64,000 bases of DNA from Vibrio litoralis DSM 17657 (GTDB lineage: Bacteria > Pseudomonadota > Gammaproteobacteria > Enterobacterales > Vibrionaceae), in contig NZ_AUFZ01000017.1 in NCBI RefSeq assembly GCF_000426765.1, positions 186,001-250,000 on the forward strand. Direction: 5' to 3'. The notes beneath the pieces are model-generated. The model saw only the letters and a program-made list of their open reading frames with translations, made no database searches and was not told where the DNA came from. The position numbers and the translations under genes are program-made. This document shows, piece by piece, positions 57,984 to 64,000 of this stretch (position 1 is the stretch's first letter; every line of letters begins with the position of its first letter).

Positions 57984-58030
57984 TCATCCCATTACTGTCA
58001 TAATTTATAACAGTAATGGGATTTTTTATT
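57984..58030 (+). terminator. Terminator of yciB
   Basis: ATCCCATTACTGT and ACAGTAATGGGAT form a perfect 13-bp stem with an 11-base loop, followed by TTTTTATT. Confidence 0.9.
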
Positions 58031-58041
58031 TAGGACACGTT

Positions 58042-58440
58042 ATGAGCTCTCAAACTCAAGCCCCTCGCGGCTCAATGGTGCTTCGTACTCTTGCAATGCC
58101 TGCCGATACCAATGCCAATGGTGATATTTTTGGTGGTTGGATCATGTCTCAACTCGATTTGGCAGGCGCTATTTTAGCCAAAGAACTTTCCAACAGTCGC
58201 GTCGTGACAGTTTCTGTTTCTAGTATCACCTTCAAGCAACCGGTAAAGGTAGGTGATGTGGTTTGTTGTTATGGTGAGTGCATCAAGGTTGGTCGTACTT
58301 CAATGTCTATCGCACTAGAAGTATGGGTTAAATCTGTTGGCCTAGATGGTGTAGGTGAAAAGAATAAAGTTTGTGAAGCCACCTTTAACTATGTTGCTAT
58401 TGATGCAGATGGTAAGCCTCGCGCAGTAAAACCTGACTAA
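58042..58440 (+). CDS. yciA: Acyl-CoA thioesterase YciA
   Basis: A 132-residue hotdog-fold thioesterase that hydrolyses a broad range of acyl-CoAs. The catalytic region is LAMPADTNANGDIFGGWIMS with the Asp and the following helix, and VTVSVSSITFKQPVKVGDVV is the second hotdog strand pair. It follows yciB, as in E. coli. Confidence 0.95.
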   Translation: MSSQTQAPRGSMVLRTLAMPADTNANGDIFGGWIMSQLDLAGAILAKELSNSRVVTVSVSSITFKQPVKVGDVVCCYGECIKVGRTSMSIALEVWVKSVGLDGVGEKNKVCEATFNYVAIDADGKPRAVKPD

Positions 58441-58483
58441 CATTAACCTATTTATCCCCGACGCTACTTGGATATACAACACA

Positions 58484-58536
58484 AAATAAGGCTATCAAGC
58501 GCAGTTTTACTGGCAAATGGTAGCCTTATTTTTTTG
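58484..58536 (+). terminator. Terminator of yciA
   Basis: AAATAAGGCTA and TAGCCTTATTT pair across a 26-base loop, followed by TTTTT. Confidence 0.7.
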
Positions 58537-58588
58537 AGCCGCGTATATTAACTTCTTATCTTGAATTTCAACATAAAGGACTCTTCCC

Positions 58589-58888
58589 ATGTGGTATGTT
58601 ATTTTTTCTCAGGATGTTGAGAACTCATTAGAAAAACGCATGAGCGTTCGTGATCGTCACTTAGCTCGCCTAGTCCAATTACAAGAAGAAGGTCGCTTAT
58701 TAGTGGCTGGCCCAATGCCTGCGATTGACTCAGAGAACCCAGGCGAAGCAGGCTTTACCGGATCAACTGTAATTGCAGAATTTAACTCTCTTGATGACGC
58801 CAAAGCATGGGCAGACGCTGACCCTTATATCGAAGCTGGCGTTTATGAGAAAGTTACCGTCAAACCATTTAAGAAAGTATTACCATAA
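58589..58888 (+). CDS. yciI: YciI family protein
   Basis: A 99-residue member of the YciI/YCII fold. [22 protein letters not shown] contains the conserved His, and [21 protein letters not shown] is the second half of the fold. The biochemical function of YciI is unknown. Its stop shares a base with the start of the following lipoprotein gene (TAATG). Confidence 0.93.
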   Translation: MWYVIFSQDVENSLEKRMSVRDRHLARLVQLQEEGRLLVAGPMPAIDSENPGEAGFTGSTVIAEFNSLDDAKAWADADPYIEAGVYEKVTVKPFKKVLP

Positions 58889-59286
58889 TGAAGATGTCTT
58901 TTAAAACTCCCCTACTGGCTCTACTAAGCGCAATCTTATTACTCGGTTGTTCATCAACGCCAAGTGAAGTAGAAATGATGGCCGATCACCGCGCTAGCGT
59001 GATTGAAGCCGGCCTACCTTACAAAATCGGCCCGCTGAATGTAATGAGTGCAAAGTCAGATAAAAATGTTGTTGAGCTACTGATGATTTACAACAGCTCA
59101 GGCACCGTATCACCAACGGCTTTAGTTGACGCAAGTGTAAAAACTTACTGCAAAAGTAATGAAGTCCGTTCGGTTTTGAAAAAAGGTGTGATTTATAAAG
59201 TCACCATTCGTAGCGAACGTGGAAAAATGCTCGTTGAGAAAAGTATTAGCGAACAAACTTGTCAGCAAGTAGAAGATGAAAATTAA
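58888..59286 (+). CDS. Lipoprotein resembling the GspS/AspS type II secretion pilotin
   Basis: A 132-residue lipoprotein with a lipobox LLLGCSS giving Cys21. The mature protein has two further Cys residues (TYCKSNEV and EQTCQQV) able to form the disulfide of AspS-type pilotins. AspS in Vibrio delivers the secretin GspD to the outer membrane, and its gene is found away from the main gsp cluster. Assignment rests on size, lipobox, Cys pattern and locus; another small lipoprotein is possible. Confidence 0.65.
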   Translation: MKMSFKTPLLALLSAILLLGCSSTPSEVEMMADHRASVIEAGLPYKIGPLNVMSAKSDKNVVELLMIYNSSGTVSPTALVDASVKTYCKSNEVRSVLKKGVIYKVTIRSERGKMLVEKSISEQTCQQVEDEN

Positions 59287-59311
59287 TCTAAACGCGATTA
59301 AATAGTAGATA

Positions 59312-59358
59312 CAATTAACCCCCTGATGATCTTCTCATTAGGGGGTTAATTTTTTATA
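59312..59358. terminator. Bidirectional terminator
   Basis: TTAACCCCCTGATGAT and a matching CATTAGGGGGTTAA arm form a long stem around CTTCT, with T-runs on both strands, between convergent genes. Confidence 0.9.
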
Positions 59359-59563
59359 ACTTATGGGCTAAATCAATCAACATAGGTAGGCCATAAACCC
59401 AAAACAGGTACACCCCACCAACAATTGCCGCAATCCAGAGTATTGTCGTCAATACCTTAGATTTAACTCGGCTGTTAAATGGATCAGGCTCACCACAATT
59501 TGGGCAAGTATGCGCTCGCTTTGATATCGATTTATCGCATATAGGGCATTGAACTAATGGCAT
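59354..59563 (-). CDS. Small zinc-ribbon membrane protein
   Basis: A 69-residue protein. Residues 1-30 form a CxxC-x(12)-CxxC zinc ribbon (PLVQCPICDKS and HTCPNCGEPDPF). Residues about 38-64 are one transmembrane helix. Such proteins occur widely with unknown function; the ribbon probably faces the cytoplasm. A GGAAGATAACCT ribosome-site region precedes the ATG. Confidence 0.75.
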   Translation of the reverse strand: MPLVQCPICDKSISKRAHTCPNCGEPDPFNSRVKSKVLTTILWIAAIVGGVYLFWVYGLPMLIDLAHKL

Positions 59564-59652
59564 AGGTTATCTTCCTTGAGTCGAATAGTTTCATGTAATC
59601 ATGCATTATTTTACAAATATTGCCAGTAGGAATTTACCTAAAATTCAGCCGG

Positions 59653-60600
59653 TTAACTTTCGTCTTTTGATGAAAATATCATTACCTTCAAACTGGCTTG
59701 CTCATCAACATCCGCAAATTCTTCCGGATTGGCTAATCTCTCAACGAACGTCAATTCAGGCGCTTCTTCTGCCATTGAATCAATCAAGAAGTCTTCACTC
59801 ACCACTGGAGAGTTCACACACGCAAACACTTCACCACCTTCATTCAATAACGTAGGGAGTTTACGTAAGATGCGTTTATAATCTTTGGTTAAAGCAAAAC
59901 TGCCCTTCTGGAAAGATGGCGGATCGATAATCACTAAATCATAAGGACCATATTTGGTGATTTTCCCCCAAGAGCGGAAGATATCGTAGCCCATGAAAGT
60001 CACATCCGACATATCATGCTCATTTAATCTGTGATTATCGCGTCCACGAGATAACGCGCCTTTTGCCATATCCACATTAACCACTTGATCAGCACCGCCA
60101 GCTTTCGCTGCAACGGAAAAACCACAAGTATAAGCAAACAGATTCAATACGCGTTTACCTTGCGAGCGCTCTTGAACCCATTGGCGGCCTAAACGCATAT
60201 CTAGGAAAATTCCCATATTCTGGTTCTTACCCAGTACAAGCTGATATTTAAGACCGTTTTCAACACCAACCGTGTTCTCTTGAATCTCACCAGCAATCGT
60301 TTCAAATGGCGCACCATGTTGGTATCTATGCTGCAAACCAATACCCGTACCACCAGCAGATTGCCAAATGTCACTGGCAAAGAGTTCAGTTAAACCTCGT
60401 TTCAACGCTTGATTAAAGTCGTCTTCAACGGGCTTAAATAACGTCACGATCAACTGTTGGCCAATCCAATCTGCGGTGATCTGCTCTAAGCCTTGAAATG
60501 TTTGTCCACGGCCGTGAAATAAACGACGCATTTCACTTTCACAAAGTGGTAGTTGCTGTTTAATACGTTCAAAGAAAGTGTCTAACTGTGTGATTTCCAT
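59653..60600 (-). CDS. RlmI/RlmK-like SAM-dependent methyltransferase
   Basis: A 315-residue enzyme. The Rossmann core starts RVLNLFAYTCGFSVAAKAGG near residue 146, followed by VVNVDMAKGALSRGR and the catalytic-type motif LVIIDPPSFQKGSF near residue 218. This is the C-terminal catalytic domain type of RlmI and RlmKL, which methylate 23S rRNA. The N-terminal PUA domain of RlmI is absent. The precise target is unknown. It is followed on the same strand by no gene and preceded by a pseudouridine synthase. Confidence 0.82.
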   Translation of the reverse strand: MEITQLDTFFERIKQQLPLCESEMRRLFHGRGQTFQGLEQITADWIGQQLIVTLFKPVEDDFNQALKRGLTELFASDIWQSAGGTGIGLQHRYQHGAPFETIAGEIQENTVGVENGLKYQLVLGKNQNMGIFLDMRLGRQWVQERSQGKRVLNLFAYTCGFSVAAKAGGADQVVNVDMAKGALSRGRDNHRLNEHDMSDVTFMGYDIFRSWGKITKYGPYDLVIIDPPSFQKGSFALTKDYKRILRKLPTLLNEGGEVFACVNSPVVSEDFLIDSMAEEAPELTFVERLANPEEFADVDEQASLKVMIFSSKDES

Positions 60601-60618
60601 TATCGATTCACTTATAAA

Positions 60619-61326
60619 TTATTTAATTGTTGGCCAATTGAGGCTAGATGGTTTGCTCCATTGCTCAATTGCCTGCTTGGCGGCTTCGGTTTGCCACTCT
60701 TGACCTAAATGTTCATATTGGCTTGGATCACAAATAAATTCATGCATTTGCCCTTGATACTCAAACGACAAGCAATAGGCATGCAAATAACCACGATCAG
60801 CTTTGCTGCTTGGAGTGTAGATATCATCACCGACGATAGATGAGCCAATGGAATTGAGCGCTACTCGAATTTGATGAGTTTTACCGGTATGCGGCTTACA
60901 TAAAAACAGACGCTGTCCATTCTCTCCAGCCAACGAAAAAAACTGCGTTTTAGCCGGGTTATCTTGGCTCTTTAATAGCTTCCAACTAGAGCGCCTAGAA
61001 CGCTCCATATCGCCAGAAACCAACCCTTGTTTTTTCTTTGGCTTTTTCACCCCAATCGCAAGATAGAATTTGCTCACCATGCGATTGGCAAAAAGTTGTG
61101 ATAACTCACTAGCGGCTTGCTGATGCTTGCCCAGTAGGAGAATTCCCGACGTCATTTTATCTAAGCGATGAATCAGATAGAGTTTTTGCTCTGCCGTTAA
61201 CTCAACCATTTCGGATTTGGCCACTTCAATTAATAAAGAAGTCTCACCATCATCTTTATGCACACTGACATTTGGATGCTTATTAATGACTAAAAAATCG
61301 GCATTTTGATACAGAATATCGAACAT
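60619..61326 (-). CDS. RluA-family pseudouridine synthase
   Basis: A 235-residue RluA-type synthase without an S4 domain. The catalytic Asp lies in YLIHRLDKMTSGILLLGKH, and RLFLCKPHTGKTHQIRVAL and VGDDIYTP follow as family motifs. The ATG at 61326 after TAGGG gives the usual start (MFDILYQNADFLVINK); the longer frame from 61377 is not family-like. It probably belongs to a small Vibrio subgroup of uncharacterised RNA target, 18 bases upstream of the methyltransferase gene. Confidence 0.87.
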   Translation of the reverse strand: MFDILYQNADFLVINKHPNVSVHKDDGETSLLIEVAKSEMVELTAEQKLYLIHRLDKMTSGILLLGKHQQAASELSQLFANRMVSKFYLAIGVKKPKKKQGLVSGDMERSRRSSWKLLKSQDNPAKTQFFSLAGENGQRLFLCKPHTGKTHQIRVALNSIGSSIVGDDIYTPSSKADRGYLHAYCLSFEYQGQMHEFICDPSQYEHLGQEWQTEAAKQAIEQWSKPSSLNWPTIK

Positions 61327-61417
61327 AAAAACCCTACCGGATAAAGAGAGGTTGAAGTATACCTTGCCTTGCCTCAATACTAAATGACAGCCCTATCCGG
61401 CAGACAAAAAATTTCCC

Positions 61418-61449
61418 ATAAAAAATGCCCCGTAAAAACGAGGCACTTA
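61418..61449 (-). terminator. Terminator of the NSS transporter gene
   Basis: On the minus strand TGCCTCG and CGGGGCA pair around TTTTTA and continue into TTTTTTATG. Confidence 0.8.
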
Positions 61450-61471
61450 GTTCAATAATAATGAGAATAAA

Positions 61472-62812
61472 TTAGATGGTTACCCAGAACACCAATCCCA
61501 TTAGAATTGGGCAGACATAGCGTAAGTAGTTTGGCCACACTTTCCAGAAGAAGCTATCTGCCACATCTGGGTTACCTTGACGAATCTCTTCAAGCAAACC
61601 TGCACGGTGCCATACCCAACCCGCACAGATTGCCCACACAAGCCCCAGTAAAGGCTGTAGATAAACCGTTGAGATAGTAATAACGAGACCAAATAAAGTC
61701 CCAAAGTTAAATACAATTGCCGCCGCAAGCGCTAAAGCAACACCGCCAATCCACCAAACGGCTTTTTTGCGAGAATGGCCAAGCTCTTCAATCGCACACG
61801 AAACAGGTACCTCTAGCATTGAAATCGATGAGGTTAGTGCTGCAATCAGCATTAATGCGAAGAATAGAATACCCACAATAATACCGACACTTCCCATGGT
61901 ATCGAACATAGCAGGAAGTACGGTGAATACTAAAGTATCTGAATTTAGTAATTGCCCAGCTTGATCATAAATCTGTACGCCGTGTTTTTGCGCGACAAAC
62001 ATCGCCGGTAGAATCAGCAAACCTGCACCAAACGCAATCCCCGTATCAATCGCTGCCACTTGTGCCGCGGTTTTCGGAATATTAATGTCTTTTGGTAAAT
62101 ATGATCCATAAACCATCATCACCGTCACACCAAGAGATAACGAGAAGAAAGCTTGCCCCATTGCGCCTACCACTAGATCAGCACTGAAGTGAGAAATATC
62201 AGGAACAAGGTACATTTTTAACCCGTCCATTGCGCCATCTTGAGTCAGAATGTAAATGATCATGATAACGAACAAACCAACCAAAACCGGCATTAAACGA
62301 GATGACCAACGCTCGATCCCATCGGTTACGCCACTCATCACGACCTTCATAGTTAAACCAATAAACACCAAGGCAAGCACTAGGTTTCTTTCAAGGCTAA
62401 ATGATTCTAACCAATTAGCCGCAGTGTGTAGGCCAACCAAATCAAGTATCGGACTCACTAAGTAGCCGGCAAGCCAACCTGCAATGATCGAATAAAAACT
62501 CAAGATCATTAAAGCCGTTAACAAACCAAGCAAGCCAAAGCCAACAGGCACTTTACTGCGCTTAGGCCAAATACTCGCAATCGAACGTAATGGACTCGCT
62601 TGTCCATAACGACCAATGGTTAATTCTGCAATCAGCATAGGCAAGGCAAGAACCGCTACCATCACCAAATACACAATCAAAAAGACTGCCCCACCGTTGC
62701 TTGCTGCTTGTGTTGGGAAACCCCAAACATTTCCTAATCCAACCGCTGATCCTGCTGCGGCCATAATGAAGCCCAATTTAGAACTAAACTGAGCACGTGA
62801 ACCTGACGCCAT
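61472..62812 (-). CDS. Sodium-dependent transporter of the NSS/SNF family
   Basis: A 446-residue membrane protein with 11-12 helices. GFIMAAAGSAVGLGNVWGFP at residues 14-33 is the unwound first helix that binds substrate and sodium. SLSLGVTVMMVYGSYLP near residue 220 gives helix 6. Bacterial members carry amino acids, for example tyrosine or tryptophan; the substrate here cannot be told. It stands alone. Confidence 0.92.
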   Translation of the reverse strand: MASGSRAQFSSKLGFIMAAAGSAVGLGNVWGFPTQAASNGGAVFLIVYLVMVAVLALPMLIAELTIGRYGQASPLRSIASIWPKRSKVPVGFGLLGLLTALMILSFYSIIAGWLAGYLVSPILDLVGLHTAANWLESFSLERNLVLALVFIGLTMKVVMSGVTDGIERWSSRLMPVLVGLFVIMIIYILTQDGAMDGLKMYLVPDISHFSADLVVGAMGQAFFSLSLGVTVMMVYGSYLPKDINIPKTAAQVAAIDTGIAFGAGLLILPAMFVAQKHGVQIYDQAGQLLNSDTLVFTVLPAMFDTMGSVGIIVGILFFALMLIAALTSSISMLEVPVSCAIEELGHSRKKAVWWIGGVALALAAAIVFNFGTLFGLVITISTVYLQPLLGLVWAICAGWVWHRAGLLEEIRQGNPDVADSFFWKVWPNYLRYVCPILMGLVFWVTI

Positions 62813-63300
62813 AATACTTTCCGTTGTGTTTTAGGCTTAAAGCCAATAATTATTATAATTTACAGTCGCGTAAAAATTTCTATACACACGACCAAAATGA
62901 ATTTTATCAAGAGGGTTGCAAGTAAAGCAGTTTATGTGGTGGATTTAAAGTTAAAGCAGTAGAAAAAACACAAATAAACCGATACCTGAGCATAAAACAA
63001 TCAACAATGCGTAATATCACAGAACTAAAGCCAACAATTAATTAACATTTTTCCCGATTGGTAGTCCGATTTTTTAATTTACTTCCAATATTCAAAGCAA
63101 CCCGTCTGGTTATTTTTCCATTGAAGCTAGCTTTCCATTCAAGCTAGGTTTTTTCATCTTATGTACCTAGCTATTCACCTCGATACTTAATTGCTCATCC
63201 TCGATTAGTCCCAATTTTATACAATAAGAATATGATTCAAAGTTCAGGCTAAAGAATGGTAGTATCAAGATTCATGAAGTCGGTGATATAAAAGGAATAA
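62813..63300. other. Intergenic region with an orphan plus-strand terminator
   Basis: No gene is seen in these 488 bases. A strong hairpin with a T-run on the plus strand at 63127-63154 has no annotated plus-strand gene before it. The promoter of cls should lie between 63155 and 63290. Confidence 0.5.
63127..63154 (+). terminator. Orphan terminator upstream of cls
   Basis: CTAGCTT and AAGCTAG form a perfect 7-bp stem around TCCATTC, followed by GGTTTTTT. It could end an unannotated small RNA starting between about 62850 and 63080. Confidence 0.6.
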
Positions 63301-64000
63301 ATGGAAAAGTTCTATCAAATTGTTGCGCTAGCAGGTGTGATTAGTTATTGGCTGCTCGTAGCAGGGGTTACCATTCGTGTGGTGATTAAGCGCCGTGCCG
63401 TGAGTGTCTCGCTTGCTTGGCTAATGATCATTTACATCATCCCTTTCGTCGGCGTAATACTTTACTTCCTTTTTGGCGAATTAAATTTAGGACGAAAACG
63501 AGCCGAACGAGCTCAAAGTATGTTCGCCCCTTATGGCGAATGGTTTACTCAATTGCATGAATGCCAAGCTCACCAGCCGACTTTACTCAATTTACAACTG
63601 GCGCAAATTCATGATCTTTGCACCAACCGCACCGCGATTCCTGCGTTGTGCGGTAACACATTGTCGCTACAAGACACTCCAGACAAAATTCTTCGCTCAA
63701 TCATTGAAGATATAGAGCAAGCCCACACCAATATTCGAATGGAATTTTATATCTGGCAAAGTGGCGGACTCATCGACTCGGTCAATGCTGCGCTGATTCA
63801 AGCGGCTAAACGAGGCGTTAATATTCAGATATTAATTGACTCGGCAGGTAGTCCTAAATTCTTCCGCAGCCATTGGCACAAATTAATGAAGGAAGCTGGC
63901 ATTGATATTCGTCAGGCGTTAGAAGTGAATGCTTTCCGTGTATTTTTCCGTCGATTAGATCTACGACTACACCGTAAAATTATCACCATTGATGACGAAG
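63301..64000 (+). CDS. cls: Cardiolipin synthase, 5' part (end outside window)
   Basis: The frame is open from the ATG at 63301 to the window end, 233 codons. AAAAGGAATAA precedes the start. Two N-terminal membrane helices (residues 5-27 and 38-58) are followed by the first phospholipase D-type domain: MEFYIWQSGGLIDSVNAAL, AAKRGVNIQILIDSAG and the HxK motif in RRLDLRLHRKI near residue 222. This is the ClsA layout, which condenses two phosphatidylglycerols into cardiolipin. The second HKD motif is beyond the window. Confidence 0.93.
   Translation, partial: MEKFYQIVALAGVISYWLLVAGVTIRVVIKRRAVSVSLAWLMIIYIIPFVGVILYFLFGELNLGRKRAERAQSMFAPYGEWFTQLHECQAHQPTLLNLQLAQIHDLCTNRTAIPALCGNTLSLQDTPDKILRSIIEDIEQAHTNIRMEFYIWQSGGLIDSVNAALIQAAKRGVNIQILIDSAGSPKFFRSHWHKLMKEAGIDIRQALEVNAFRVFFRRLDLRLHRKIITIDDE

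Overview
The window is a chromosomal segment of a gammaproteobacterium, almost certainly a Vibrio or a close member of the Vibrionaceae. The evidence is the complete norspermidine route (fused DABA aminotransferase/decarboxylase, carboxynorspermidine synthase, NspC), the uvrY-uvrC-pgsA-tRNA(Cys/Gly/Leu) linkage, the trp operon flanked by rnm-yciO-rluB on one side and yciB-yciA-yciI on the other, Vibrio-type ERIC and MITE-like repeats, and moderately AT-rich DNA. No phage, insertion sequence with a transposase, CRISPR array or rRNA was seen. Most of the window is conserved core chromosome.

Layout. 1-1680: end of a DUF294 nucleotidyltransferase-like protein and a DnaQ-fold exonuclease. 1764-3347: BCCT osmolyte transporter. 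3613-9488: a cache-domain histidine kinase/NarL-type regulator pair next to a TRAP transporter dctPQM. A candidate promoter/operator lies at 9295-9356 and a 269-bp MITE-like element sits between it and dctP. 9489-11524: a histone H1-like winged-helix protein, DUF2982 and an MBL hydrolase. 11628-16965: a five-gene, probably Fur-controlled imelysin/di-haem/DUF1513 operon. 17115-20561: ribA and gyrA. 20839-25847: ubiG, then nrdA-nrdB-yfaE preceded by DnaA-box and NrdR-box candidates. 25949-29711: DUF481 outer-membrane protein, CinA-like protein, GcvR-like ACT protein, BASS transporter. 29786-35953: norspermidine genes plus an unknown small protein, with a roughly 700-bp structured upstream region. 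36663-38474: acyl-CoA ligase. 38646-39466: four real tRNA genes and two tandem tRNA-Gly-derived pseudogenes, each with its own terminator. 39768-42862: pgsA, uvrC, uvrY. 43237-46857: polB, ERIC element, efpL, DUF440. 47109-49919: rluB, yciO, rnm. 49962-57268: trp promoter, leader and trpEGD(CF)BA. 57403-61326: yciB, yciA, yciI, pilotin-like lipoprotein, zinc-ribbon protein, rRNA-type methyltransferase and pseudouridine synthase. 61472-62812: NSS transporter. 63301-end: start of cardiolipin synthase.

How the genes work together. The TRAP module is a self-contained sense-and-import unit: periplasmic sensor, regulator and transporter. The imelysin operon looks like a periplasmic iron-linked system. 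The three polyamine enzymes run consecutively from aspartate semialdehyde through diaminobutyrate, diaminopropane and carboxynorspermidine to norspermidine. The trp genes carry both a TrpR operator and a leader-peptide attenuator.

The least explained items are: the structured RNA-like region upstream of the norspermidine genes (36375-36519); the tandem pseudo-tRNA/terminator units; a heptanucleotide GAGAGCC array between trpG and trpD, with a degenerate relative after the carboxynorspermidine synthase gene; the MITE inserted between a predicted regulated promoter and dctP; and an orphan plus-strand terminator upstream of cls. No clearly new multi-gene defence or metabolic system was found.
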